Source: an uncultured Eubacteriales bacterium (GTDB taxonomy: Bacteria > Bacillota > Clostridia > Oscillospirales > Acutalibacteraceae). Taken from it: a stretch of DNA of 64,000 nucleotides. This document shows, one piece after another, positions 1 to 9,600 of this stretch. The notes below the pieces were generated by a model. It did no database searches. It was not told the DNA's origin and worked only from the letters and a program-made list of their open reading frames with translations. Every line of letters begins with the position of its first letter. Within the stretch, counting starts at the first letter, position 1. A program made the translations under genes and the position numbers. Where the stretch lies: positions 1 to 64,000 of the forward strand of contig CAKSKA010000011.1 in NCBI GenBank assembly GCA_934464615.1. Reading direction: 5' to 3'.

Positions 1-671
1 ATTGCAGTGCCTGCGGCAGAACCCTTTAAAGCATTGGCGTACAATATGTTTGACTCTGTGCGCGCCTTGGATATAGCGGTGTTCATTTGTTCGGTACTTA
101 CATCACCCGGCTCGCCTTTGTCGCCTTTTACACCCTGTATGCCTTGCTCGCCTTGTTCACCCCTGTCGCCTTTATCGCCTTTTTCTCCCTTGTCCCCCTT
201 ATCGCCTTTAAATTCGCCGTTGTCCTTTGCCTCTTTAAGTGCGGAATTTATTGCCCGCTGCAATTCTTCTTCCGTACCGTCCGGATTCATAAGTACATCC
301 TCGCCGTTGGGACTTTTAAACACTTGCAGAACAGCGGTTGCGGTTTTGCCCTTAACCCTTATTTCATTGTATTCATCATTGCACACAGCGGTAACACAAA
401 CTTTTATATCGCCGGCACACGGTAATAACTGTTCCCAAAGCAATACGGATATTTCTCCGTTTTCCGCTTCGGATTTTGTTAAGCCTGGGGAAGTTATATG
501 ATCTCCGAACGGTGTCTCAAATTCAAAGTAGTAATAATTTACATCATCGGTTAAAAGTCTTTCCGGCAAGGCAACCGTAAGCAATGTTTCGTTGTGCTCG
601 CCGGCATATCCGCAAAATTTGCTTTGCAAATATTGCGTATCTTGTGATAAATCAACATTAATTGTTCTCAT
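1..671 (-). CDS. Phage tail fibre protein with collagen-like repeat (partial, C-terminus beyond the window)
   Basis: The frame is open from ATG at 671-669 to the left edge, at least 223 residues, starting MRTINVDLSQDTQ. An AAGGAG ribosome binding site lies just upstream. The first 140 or so residues look like a phage upper-baseplate/fibre N-terminal domain. About 12 collagen-type Gly-X-Y triplets follow, rich in GDK, GEK and GEQ (about 103-210 on the DNA), then a helical segment. Collagen-like stretches are common in phage fibres, where they form trimeric shafts. It is the last visible gene of the leftward tail operon. Receptor binding is inferred from position; the tip domain is not in the window. 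Confidence 0.75.
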   Translation of the reverse strand, partial: MRTINVDLSQDTQYLQSKFCGYAGEHNETLLTVALPERLLTDDVNYYYFEFETPFGDHITSPGLTKSEAENGEISVLLWEQLLPCAGDIKVCVTAVCNDEYNEIRVKGKTATAVLQVFKSPNGEDVLMNPDGTEEELQRAINSALKEAKDNGEFKGDKGDKGEKGDKGDRGEQGEQGIQGVKGDKGEPGDVSTEQMNTAISKARTESNILYANALKGSAAGTA

Positions 672-682
672 AAAATAACTCC

Positions 683-1057
683 TTATATTTCTTTAATAAA
701 CGGATAAAGCGCATAAAGACCGTTTCCGGTTAAGCTGCACTTGTTAAGCTCGTCCGCAGTAAATTCAAAAGCCGGCTTTTCCGTCTCAACGGCATTTAGA
801 TTTTCAATTTCCTTTGAAAAGTCCTCAACGCAGTCTTTTTTAATAATTATGCCGTTATCTTTATGTACAAATTTTCCGTCGTTGTCCTTTTCGGCGTAAC
901 GGTTTACAATCTCGTTGTATCTTTTTTCATAAAATATCTCCTCGGTTTCGGCGGCTTTTACAAATTTTACAACTTTTAATGCCAGTTGCATATCACCGTC
1001 AAATTTACTGTTAAGGTCAAATGCGTTTTTAGCGCTTATTAAATCAATTACTTTCAA
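683..1057 (-). CDS. Small phage tail-region protein, DUF1617-like
   Basis: This 124-residue, charged, mostly helical protein starts MKVIDLISAKNAFD and lies 11 nt upstream of the fibre gene in the same direction. Size, position between the tail/baseplate protein and the fibre, and the opening motif recall the DUF1617 family of phage proteins. That match is from memory and weak. There are no signal peptide, membrane segments or cysteine motifs. Function unknown; probably a baseplate or fibre accessory protein. Confidence 0.55.
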   Translation of the reverse strand: MKVIDLISAKNAFDLNSKFDGDMQLALKVVKFVKAAETEEIFYEKRYNEIVNRYAEKDNDGKFVHKDNGIIIKKDCVEDFSKEIENLNAVETEKPAFEFTADELNKCSLTGNGLYALYPFIKEI

Positions 1058-1185
1058 TGTAAATTCTACCTTTCATAGTTAGTGTAGTTATAAAATTAAC
1101 CGTTAGTTCGGTTCTGCATAAATATAATAACGGAAAGTCTTGGGGTATTGTCTGTCGGCAAAAATATTTGATTTTTCGCCAAATT

Positions 1186-1214
1186 TTGACAAATATGTAT
1201 ATATTTGATATACT
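1186..1214 (+). promoter_or_regulatory. Sigma-A promoter for the first PASTA lipoprotein
   Basis: TTGACA (1186-1191), a 17-nt spacer and TATACT (1209-1214) lie 33 nt upstream of the lipoprotein ATG at 1247. It is near consensus and points against the surrounding phage operon, as expected for a cargo gene with its own promoter. Confidence 0.8.
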
Positions 1215-1246
1215 ATAATCATAATAGGGTTTGAGGAGAGATCATA

Positions 1247-1894
1247 ATGAGGAGAATTATATGTACAATATTAGCTTTTCTAATTGCATTATGTATATGC
1301 GGATGCAACAAACCTTCTGACACAGGAATGAAAAAGAAAGACAATATTGATAATTCTCAGTCCAATACTGATTCTCAAAACAATGATGAAAATGATACAG
1401 TGAAATTTAATGATATTCGAACTCTGGATATTCCTGATGTTATTGGGTTGCAGTTGCAAGAGGCTAGAGATATACTGAATTCATTCAATATTGAAATTAA
1501 AACAGAACCGGTGTACAAAGCCAGAATAAAAAAACATCAGGAATACATCTTGGCGGATATTGGAATCGTTACGGAAGTAGAAAAAGATTATGATAATAAT
1601 TGTATAATTTTATATTATCAAGAAAAAGGCAATAGGTTTGATTATATTGAAAATGCGGATGGAACTGTTACTTTGGGTGCAGCAACATCGTATAATCCAA
1701 GTGAAGATTTTATAATCCCTGCATTTTACAAGAACAAAAGGGTTTCTGCAATATCGCCGAATGGTGTTGGGTTTATCAATAGGATATCAAGTGAATTTGA
1801 TATACCCACAATTAAAGTTCCTGAAGGGGTAACTTTTCAGGCAGAAATAACTTGTGATAATATCGTTTATTACAATCCAAATGAGGCACTATAA
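1247..1894 (+). CDS. Lipoprotein with one PASTA-like domain and a BspA-like C-terminal repeat
   Basis: This 215-residue protein has a hydrophobic signal ending in the lipobox ICGC (Cys20), so it should be a diacylglyceryl-anchored surface protein. A polar Asn/Asp/Ser linker follows to about residue 60. Next is a PASTA-like domain (about 64-125; IPDVIGLQLQEARDILNSF is the typical opening). The C-terminal part (130-210) has the pattern DGTVTL...IPAFYKNKRVSAI...IKVPEGV, resembling one degenerate unit of BspA-type leucine-rich repeats. The start is supported by GAGGAGAG upstream. It is transcribed opposite to the flanking tail genes and is paralogous to the next gene. PASTA domains bind peptidoglycan in other proteins; a cell-surface role during lysogeny is inferred. 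Confidence 0.75.
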   Translation: MRRIICTILAFLIALCICGCNKPSDTGMKKKDNIDNSQSNTDSQNNDENDTVKFNDIRTLDIPDVIGLQLQEARDILNSFNIEIKTEPVYKARIKKHQEYILADIGIVTEVEKDYDNNCIILYYQEKGNRFDYIENADGTVTLGAATSYNPSEDFIIPAFYKNKRVSAISPNGVGFINRISSEFDIPTIKVPEGVTFQAEITCDNIVYYNPNEAL

Positions 1895-1914
1895 ACTTGT
1901 TCCCAGGTTACGAA

Positions 1915-2070
1915 TTATACTTCACCGTTGCTTAATCGCACTTCTAATCCTTTGTTGGCGTTAATGATGTCTCCACCGGCAATTCCGGTGCTCCAAAGGT
2001 TAAAGTACAGCATCATGTATGTTGTACCGGCAGTGGTTGATATACTGCATTGGTTATCAGTGAAAATTTT
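1915..2070 (-). pseudogene. Composite remnant of the tail protein gene
   Basis: On the minus strand the stretch reads TDNQCSISTTAGTTYMM, then LWSTGIAGGDIINANKG and a stop after LSNGEV. The intact tail gene encodes TDNWRSISTAVGKIYL (near 3,915-3,955) and LWNPGIAGGDIINANIG (near 3,135-3,185). At DNA level 1953-1988 and 3136-3171 are identical over 36 nt. Two pieces about 750 nt apart in the intact gene are therefore joined here. There is no start or complete domain, so it is a decayed duplication or recombination scar between the two lipoprotein genes. Confidence 0.8.
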
Positions 2071-2116
2071 TATATTTGTCGACAAATAAAGACAAGTATA
2101 AATATATCTTGCATAG

Positions 2117-2122
2117 TATAAT
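2117..2122 (+). promoter_or_regulatory. Probable -10 element for the second PASTA lipoprotein
   Basis: A perfect TATAAT lies 37 nt before the start codon. The -35 region is poor. A TTGTCGACAA palindrome at 2077-2086 lies upstream and could be a regulator site; this is only suggestive. Confidence 0.5.
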
Positions 2123-2158
2123 ACATATTGTAATACGAATATGTAAAGGGGTATTGTG

Positions 2159-2770
2159 ATGAAGAGAATTCTATGTACAATATTAGTTTTTCTAATTGCA
2201 TTATGTATGAATGGATGCAATAATTGCGAATGTAATAAACCCTCTGATACAACGACGAATAATGATAATATTGAAAATTCTCAAGCCAATACCGAATCTG
2301 GTACATTAGTGGTACCTAATCTTGTGGGTATGGATAAAGATGAAGCTGTTAAGCTACTTGAGGGTATGGGGTTCGAAACGAAACTTGAGGCGTTGGGGCT
2401 TTTTGCCAATTTCAAAGATCATCCAGACTGGAAAGATAGTGAGATTGTTTCTCAGAATGTTCTTCCGGGACGTACACGCCCGTTAAAGACAGTTATTACT
2501 ATGCAATATGCGACAGGGGCCTATTTTGACGAATACGAAGAAAATGCTGACGGAACTATAACTTTAACAATGTTAAGTGAGTGGTATTCAGAAGAACACA
2601 TACTGAAAATTCCCAAGACTTATGAGGGCAAAACCGTTTCTTGCATAAAAGATGAAGCTCTGCCGAAAACCCTAGATCCATATGGGCCTTTTGCCGGTGT
2701 ATATACGGTTCAAGTTCCAAAAGATGTAAAGGTTGAGGTAGATGTAGATTATGATTTGGTTAGATATTGA
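2159..2770 (+). CDS. Second lipoprotein with one PASTA domain, paralogue of the 1247 gene
   Basis: From ATG 2159 (AAAGGGG upstream; a GTG lies one codon earlier) the protein has 203 residues. Its signal peptide is nearly the same as that of the upstream paralogue, with lipobox MNGC (Cys20). A clear PASTA domain runs from about 50 to 120 (VVPNLVGMDKDEAVKLLEG...). The C-terminal 70 residues carry the ENADGTITL...IPKTYEGKTVSCI...VQVPKDV pattern of a single BspA-like repeat. The two genes probably arose by tandem duplication and then diverged. The gene ends 10 nt from the convergent tail gene. It is likely lysogenic-conversion cargo; the target is unknown. Confidence 0.75.
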   Translation: MKRILCTILVFLIALCMNGCNNCECNKPSDTTTNNDNIENSQANTESGTLVVPNLVGMDKDEAVKLLEGMGFETKLEALGLFANFKDHPDWKDSEIVSQNVLPGRTRPLKTVITMQYATGAYFDEYEENADGTITLTMLSEWYSEEHILKIPKTYEGKTVSCIKDEALPKTLDPYGPFAGVYTVQVPKDVKVEVDVDYDLVRY

Positions 2771-2779
2771 TATAATTGG

Positions 2780-5700
2780 TTAATTTTCGAGTATATAAAC
2801 TCGATTTTTGAGGTCTTCTATTTCATTTCTGATTGCGGGTAGGCTTTTTGCCACCGTGTAAACAGAGTACCATGATATGGAACCACCGCTAGGACCGTCG
2901 CCGGCTTGAAGAAATTTCGGGGTTAAGTTGACGTTATTACCACTTTCATCAATGCCGTGTATTCCGTAATCTGTGATTGTCCAAGCACCTATAGCAATAC
3001 CCGATGACAGTACAGATTTTGCTTCAACCGTTCCTGTAAAACTACCGCTTGTGGCGTTAATATGTCCCTCAATGTCAGCATCTTTGGCATAGAGTTTACC
3101 GTTAATGTCAACTCTAAAGGGATAGTAGTCTCCTATGTTGGCGTTAATGATGTCTCCACCGGCAATTCCGGGGTTCCAAAGGCTTACGGTACAACCCTTG
3201 GAACTTGTATTGTAAATTCGGCTGTCGCTGATATTCCAACCCGCAATAGTACCGGACTTTGCGACCATATAACCTTCGTGGGTAACATAAAACGGAGCGG
3301 TAGACCAGGAGTTTTGATCGGTATAGCCAATACTTAACGCTACTGCACCGGAATCAGGGCATTGAAGTCCCGTACCGCGTCCACCGGACATTTTGTAAAT
3401 TTCACTTGCGTTAATGTTCCAACCCGCAACAGTGCCCTTTTTGGCATACAGCGAACCGTCGTGTCCCACTTTAAATTCGGCGTTTTCGCCGGTGTGGTCG
3501 CCGTTGTCGGTTCCTGCCCAAAAAGCCCAGCCGTAAGGATATTCGCCGATTCCGGCGCTGCCGTAATCGGTATGGTTATAAAGGAAATGTTCATCTATTG
3601 TATATCCGCCTATTTTACCGCCTATAGCATTAATGTTACCGCTTAAACACAAATTACCGTCGCTGTCGGCATAAAACTGTTTGTTGCCGGCAGCATCTTT
3701 AATTGTAATACCGGCGGAAGTGCCGTCGTTGATAACGGTAAGGCCGTTTTGGTTTAAAGTAATGGCATAAGTACCGTCGGAACGGGGAGAGGCGATTAAT
3801 GACAGTTCCTTACCCAAAAACATTTTACCTATAATCAGATCACCTGCGACACCGTATTTAAACACATCGGTGTCGTTTTCTTCATCATGATACAAATATA
3901 TTTTACCGACAGCGGTAGATATGCTGCGCCAGTTATCAGTAGTAAGGTACATGCCGTTGTTAATAATTTTAAGCTGTTCGGGTTGATATAATATGTTGTT
4001 ATTTGTGTCGTACTGCATATTTCCGTCTTTATCAAGTAAAAGTTTTCTTCCCAGATAACCGCTGTCGTCAATAACAACGGTCTGATGGTTTGAAGTCATG
4101 GCATGCTCTTTTGTAAGAGTTAAAGCATTGTCTATCCAGTCTTTTTGCTTTTCAAGTAGGGACCGCTGATCGTTAACAACGTTTTTTAGGTATTTAAGCT
4201 GTGCGGCGCCGGATTTGATATTGCCGAAAACATCGTTGAAAAGTGAGAAAATATCACTGCGTGCATACTTGGAAGAAAATGTAAGATTTACGCTGCCGTT
4301 TTCATAATTAACGTTAATTGCGGTGAGGTGTACCTGTTCCATGCAGTCGTCGGATGTTTCAAGCCATACAACAACGCCCGGCATAAGCTGTTTTGAAAAA
4401 CGGCTGAACTTTTTGTTGAACAAAAAGCTGTTGTTTTCCACAGTAAACTCAAGCGAGGGACTTGAAATTTTTAAAAGCTGCGAATAAGCTCTGTCAAACA
4501 GTTTAGCGGACTGCTCGAAAATTTGTAAGTTGGTCATATCCGATGTAACAGTTATATATTCATCGGTATATTCTGCAGGACGAATGTAGGCGGCGAGTTC
4601 GTTTAAAAGCGATTGTGTAAATATGGGGTTGCCGTTAACGTCCTTGGCGGTAAGGGACAGGGAACATTCATCGGTATAAGTTTGTATAGGCTGTTCGTAT
4701 GTGTTTTGTATTTCAGCCTTCTTGTTTTGCACCGCAGTTTCCGATTCGGAAATTTGTGTGTTAAGTTCTGCAATTTGGCGGTTAATATTCTCAAGCGCAA
4801 TGTTTTTGGAATCGTCGGATTCATTAAGGCTTATTACTTTATCCCGTTGTATAAGGCGATTGTTAAGATTATCTTTAAGTATTGCGGTGTTACTTTCATA
4901 TTCGTTAAGTTCATCACGGGCAGTCATATATTGCCGTGTAAGAGCCCTATACGGTTGTTTGCAGGCATTAAACTTTTCCTTATGTTTGAAAACGGCGGAT
5001 TTAAGTTCCGGCGACATCATATCTAAAAAGGAATCAAAGTTATATAATGTTTCGCCGCCGGCAGGGTTGGCGTAAGTAATGGAAAACTGATCGCTTTGAT
5101 TAACTGATATCGCGGTAAACAGATCATCGTCACCGGTTTCGATTTTAATGCCTTTAAGGTCGTTTGCACGCGATAAGTGGATGTCGGTACTGTGATGCGC
5201 CGCATAGTATTCTACGGAATAAAAGTTAAGTTTTCTTTTAATAATATCGGCGTCAATAATACATTCGTAGGCGGTTTCGATTTTTTCCCACAAAAAATCG
5301 TATGCATTTTCGGAACTGTTTTCGGCGTCCCAGTATGCAGATTTTTGTTTTAATCCGTCGTCCACAAAACCGAGAGTCCATTTGGGGCATTTTTGCATAG
5401 CAGTAACGATTATGCCGGTGGGATTGTCTTCACTGTCATCAAAGAAAACATAGTTTCCTTCATTAACAATGGGACATTCCGCGTTTTTAAGTTCCGTATC
5501 GGCAGAACGGCAGACAACGGACTTAAAAGTACCGTCGGCAGCGTTGTCTGTTATATCGCAACTGTCAATTATAAAGAAACCTATGTCCTCAAGAAACACA
5601 AACCTGCCTTTTACAAGGGAAGTGTACATTTTATGTATTGAGGAATCGGGATTATCGTAAAAATTAAAGGAAAGCTCCCAAGGGGCGTTGAAGTTTGCCG

Positions 5701-5848
5701 TAAGGGTTACTTCGCTGCAGTCGGGCAAAAGACCTAAAGTATCGGAAAGCAGGGTTCGGCCGTCCTTTATGCGTGCCTCGCTTGAAGGATTGCACAGTGT
5801 AATGCACGGCGCTGCCGACGGGTTGTATATGTTGTTTGTTGTTATCAT
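2780..5848 (-). CDS. Phage tail/baseplate protein (Tal-like, prophage tail endopeptidase family)
   Basis: About 1,022 residues from ATG 5848, chosen because GAGGT precedes it and it overlaps the upstream stop as ATGA. The N-terminal 300 residues have the layout of Tal/gp18-like baseplate hub proteins. A coiled coil follows at about 300-390 (repeated RQI/ELN/QISESE-type heptads). The C-terminal half has three GxIAGWxI-type repeats (KKGTVAGWNINASEIY, KSGTIAGWNISDSRIY and a later AIGAWTITDYGIHG), typical of phage fibre shafts. Placed after Dit, it should form the tail tip or host-contact platform. No peptidase catalytic residues were confirmed. Parts of its C-terminal coding region recur as a scar at 1915-2070. 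Confidence 0.75.
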   Translation of the reverse strand: MITTNNIYNPSAAPCITLCNPSSEARIKDGRTLLSDTLGLLPDCSEVTLTANFNAPWELSFNFYDNPDSSIHKMYTSLVKGRFVFLEDIGFFIIDSCDITDNAADGTFKSVVCRSADTELKNAECPIVNEGNYVFFDDSEDNPTGIIVTAMQKCPKWTLGFVDDGLKQKSAYWDAENSSENAYDFLWEKIETAYECIIDADIIKRKLNFYSVEYYAAHHSTDIHLSRANDLKGIKIETGDDDLFTAISVNQSDQFSITYANPAGGETLYNFDSFLDMMSPELKSAVFKHKEKFNACKQPYRALTRQYMTARDELNEYESNTAILKDNLNNRLIQRDKVISLNESDDSKNIALENINRQIAELNTQISESETAVQNKKAEIQNTYEQPIQTYTDECSLSLTAKDVNGNPIFTQSLLNELAAYIRPAEYTDEYITVTSDMTNLQIFEQSAKLFDRAYSQLLKISSPSLEFTVENNSFLFNKKFSRFSKQLMPGVVVWLETSDDCMEQVHLTAINVNYENGSVNLTFSSKYARSDIFSLFNDVFGNIKSGAAQLKYLKNVVNDQRSLLEKQKDWIDNALTLTKEHAMTSNHQTVVIDDSGYLGRKLLLDKDGNMQYDTNNNILYQPEQLKIINNGMYLTTDNWRSISTAVGKIYLYHDEENDTDVFKYGVAGDLIIGKMFLGKELSLIASPRSDGTYAITLNQNGLTVINDGTSAGITIKDAAGNKQFYADSDGNLCLSGNINAIGGKIGGYTIDEHFLYNHTDYGSAGIGEYPYGWAFWAGTDNGDHTGENAEFKVGHDGSLYAKKGTVAGWNINASEIYKMSGGRGTGLQCPDSGAVALSIGYTDQNSWSTAPFYVTHEGYMVAKSGTIAGWNISDSRIYNTSSKGCTVSLWNPGIAGGDIINANIGDYYPFRVDINGKLYAKDADIEGHINATSGSFTGTVEAKSVLSSGIAIGAWTITDYGIHGIDESGNNVNLTPKFLQAGDGPSGGSISWYSVYTVAKSLPAIRNEIEDLKNRVYILEN

Positions 5849-6648
5849 ATGTAGTACCTCATATTGCACCAACTTATTTCCAAACTTTCAATATCGCCGC
5901 TTATACGCAGTTCGTTCTCGCCTGGCAGCAGCCTTAAAAAGCGCCTGTCTGCAAGACTGTTGTACAGACTTATATCAGAGCTGTCAATTACGCTGCCTAT
6001 GCGGCAATCGGCATAAACTGTTGTTTTTGCTGTAACTGACGTAAGCATCATAGTGCGGTTTGAATCGGTAATATTGGTTATGGATATATCGGTATCGGCT
6101 GTGTTGTTATCGGTGACTATTTTAATGTATGGGTATGTGTATCCGCTGTAATCGGTGTCTACGTTAATTTTAACAGTATCCGTAAAGGAAGTGTAGGTTT
6201 TTACGGTTGAGTCCTCAACAGCCATGGGGGAAGCAAGCAGGCAGGTGCATTTCCACCCGAAAAGATTGCCCGATATTCGTATTTCCTGCGGATTTATAAA
6301 GACACATTCTATGTACAGCCGTTTTGCGTTTGCCGCGCGCTTATTTGTTGCCGGCGGTTTATTGTACAGTTTTTTAAAATCGGGGGCGTTAAACAGCCAC
6401 CGTTTAATTTTTTTCGCGTTATAGGCATCTATAGGTTTTTCGCTCAATATTTCGGTTTCGACGGAAAGGGGAGAGTCAGCCCACTTTCTGCCGGTAACGG
6501 AGTATTTGCAAAGAGAGTTATAGTATTCGGCGGAGTATTCGTATTCGGCACAAAGCTGCCGCAATTTTTCGGTTTCAAGATTTGCGAACATAACGCCGAA
6601 ACGTTTGGAGTTTATACCGTCGTAAAAAAAGTATCCGTTAAAAAACAT
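5845..6648 (-). CDS. Phage distal tail protein (Dit-like)
   Basis: 267 residues from ATG 6648, preceded by AAAGGTGG at good spacing; an in-frame ATG at 6666 lacks a site. The start MFFNGYFFYDGINSKRFGV resembles the N-terminal beta-sandwich of Dit/SPP1 gp19.1-type proteins, and the gene lies directly between the tape measure and the Tal-like gene, the conserved Dit position. The C-terminal half is Thr/Asp-rich beta structure ending in a conserved-looking PGENELRISG segment. It should form the hexameric hub joining tail tube and baseplate. Its stop overlaps the next start (ATGA), indicating translational coupling. Confidence 0.75.
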   Translation of the reverse strand: MFFNGYFFYDGINSKRFGVMFANLETEKLRQLCAEYEYSAEYYNSLCKYSVTGRKWADSPLSVETEILSEKPIDAYNAKKIKRWLFNAPDFKKLYNKPPATNKRAANAKRLYIECVFINPQEIRISGNLFGWKCTCLLASPMAVEDSTVKTYTSFTDTVKINVDTDYSGYTYPYIKIVTDNNTADTDISITNITDSNRTMMLTSVTAKTTVYADCRIGSVIDSSDISLYNSLADRRFLRLLPGENELRISGDIESLEISWCNMRYYI

Positions 6649-6675
6649 TTCTCTGCCACCTTTCATTATAAAGTA

Positions 6676-9600
6676 TTAATTTTGTATTTTTCTAAAGCTT
6701 TTAAGCAGTGCGGCGGTCTGTTTTTGCTGGGAAGAACGAATCTTTGTTACGGTGCTGTTATCTGCACTGCCCGCAATGTTTATACCGCCCATGTTTATGC
6801 TTACGGGTTGCGAATAAATCATAGCGCCGGTGCGGTTTTTAAAGTCATAAATCTTTTGTGCAATACCGGAAAGAACGCCGTCCGGAGAATTTGCAAATGC
6901 ATATAAAAACTCGGTTGCGCCGGAATTCCACACCTTGCTTGCAGGTGTTAAAAATGTAAATTTACCTTTACCTAAATTGCCGGCAATAAGTTCCGCACCG
7001 TTTTCCTGTGTAATGGCAATACCGCCTATGGAATTGCTTGTACCGGAAGCATAAGCATCGCTTAAGTGTATTCCCATTTTTTCGGCAAAATTAATAATTT
7101 CACGGTGTATAGCCGGTATTTCTTTATTTATATCCTCAAGCAATTGTTCTATGCCGTCTATTTTGTTTTGTATTTCTTCTTCCTGCCTTGCGTATTCTTT
7201 ATCAATATCGGCCTTGGCCTGCTCGATGGATTTATTGTGTTCAAATTCATCAAGTTCTTCCTGCTTTTCCTTTAATTGTTGCTTAAGTTCAAGCAGCTTT
7301 TTCTGCGATGAAAGCGAGAGTACACCGCGGAAAGAAGCTATAAGCGTCTTGAGTTTGCTTATTTCCTGACGCCTTTCGGACTGCTCTTTTTTATAATCCT
7401 GTTCTTCTTTTGCGTCGTCAAGGGCTTCCTTACGGGCATCGGCAATTTTTTTGAGTGACTCCTTTTGCTTTTCAAAAGACTCTTTTTGCGCGTTAAGATC
7501 ATCCTGATACAGCTTTTTAAAACCGCTATATACTTCCTGAGAATATTTTGCATATTCTTCAAGATAAGCGGAACGATTTGAAAAATGTTGCTTGTATTTA
7601 TCATTAAGCGATGCCAAGTAGGTTTGTTCGTCGATTAAATTGTTCTCACGTTTCCATTTCTGCTCAGTGTACCAGGCATCAAATTTTGATTTATTGGTAT
7701 CGACAGAGGAATCAGAAGAAAAGTTAAGGTTGTTGGATATATCTATTTGTTTATATAGTTCATCAATTTTTGCCTTGGCTTCGGCAGCAGCACCAACTGA
7801 AATAACTGCATTATAAACATCTTCGCCGAGAATCGCCTTGATCTGTTCTTCACGAGATTTACCCTTAAGAGGGCCTCTTGAAATAGCCTCATGATGATTA
7901 AGACGGACTTTATTCCACAGGGCGTTATATGCATCTCCGATACTGGTTACAGCAGTTAATTCTATACCCATACTTTTAATGCGATTTTTTATATTTCCAC
8001 TTAATGTTGTATTCATCACATTTTGAGATTCAACATAAGCTTTGGCTGTGTTCATATAGGCATTTGCACTTGCTTGTGATGCACCGTTTTCAAGCATTTG
8101 TTGCCGTATACTCTCGGCAGTTTGCTCGTTAAAATCGCCTTTGGCTATAGCGGCATTTGTTAATGATGATGCAAGTGCGGCAGCAGCGACATCGGCAGAA
8201 TTGGATATTCCGAGTGCATTAAGCTGTGATTTAACAAATCCGATATTATTTTCATTAACGTCGTCAAGTATACCTTTTTGTTCTATGTAATCTGAAAACA
8301 ATCCTGCTAACGCTTGGCGCATTTCTTCTACAGAGGCTTTGCCGGATATTAATATTTCAATGTAATTTTCAAGACCTTTAACATCAGCAAAATCTGTAAT
8401 TAATTTTGAAACAGATTCCGACGAGATGCTGCCCTTGTTTATTTCCTCCATAACAGAGTCAATATCCTTTTTCTTTGATTTTACATCTGTTAATCCGTCG
8501 GAAAGTTGCTTTGTTGCTTCGGCAAATGAAGTAACTTTATTTTTTGCTTCTTCTGTTTTTGTTTTAATATCATCAATATTATTTACTGCATTTAAAAGGG
8601 CATTCGCAAAATCGTCAGATCCGCTTTCACAGGCTTTAAGCAGTTCGTCGGTATCCAACAGTCCGTTTTTATCTTTATCAAATGTATCAAAGCTGTCTCC
8701 CAGATTTTCCTTCCAATCAATTGCTTTAATTTCTGATAAATAATTTACAAATTCCTGAACGTCTTTGTTGTTTTTAAATAAGTCGGTTAAACTGCCTGCT
8801 GATAGTTTTTCGTCGTCAACAAGCGACATAATCGACTTTCTGGCACCGTCAAAACGCGCGCTGTTAAAGGCAGCTGTTAAAGCGGAATCCACTTCACCGG
8901 TTGACACCAAAAGTGTGTCTATAGCGGTGTTTATTCCGTCAATATATTCATGCGTGTCATCTTTGGGATCATATGTATATCCGGACTCATACAAAGTCGA
9001 TAATTTATCTTTAAGACCGTCATCTTTATTTATAAGGTTTTTCAGTTTTTCTTGTGCATTTTTATATTCCGATGATTCCTTATCTGCTAATTGCAGTGTA
9101 GCCAAATAACCGCTTAGGCTTGGATTTCCGGCCTTGCTTGCGTCAATATCTTTACTTAGATCCTGCTTGACTGCCCATTTGTTAAAGTCCTGTGCGGCAT
9201 TTTTGATGGCAGTTTTCTGTTCAATTTTATTTAGGGCTATTTTTCTTTCTCGTTCTGCGTTTTCCTGACGGAGAGTTTTCAGTTCTTCCTTATCAGTCAG
9301 CGAAAGTTCTTTTTTACCCTCTAATTCTTTTATTTTGTTCGTCGTTTCATTTAGCTCGTTATTAAGTGTTTCGCCTTCCTCTTTTAGTTGTCTTGCTTTT
9401 TCGGCAGATTCTTCAAACTTTTGGGAGGAACTTTTAATTAAAGGCGCGATAATTTGGATAAGTGTGATAATACCTGTTATTGCAAGGGAAATAATTCCCA
9501 TAGAGGATGTTACGGCTTTTAAACTTGTTGCGAGACTGTAATTTGCGGCTGTTTGGCTTTTTGTAGCGGCGGCCGTAACTTTTTTTATTGCAGCCGCACT

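Noticed and set aside
7..501. Pro/Ser-rich open frame on the plus strand
   Set aside because: It is the reverse of the collagen-repeat fibre gene; the minus frame has the start, ribosome site and meaningful motif.
5955..5970. GACTGTTGTA, partial match to the phage operator
   Set aside because: It lies in the Dit coding sequence and lacks the TGC start and a promoter; likely chance.
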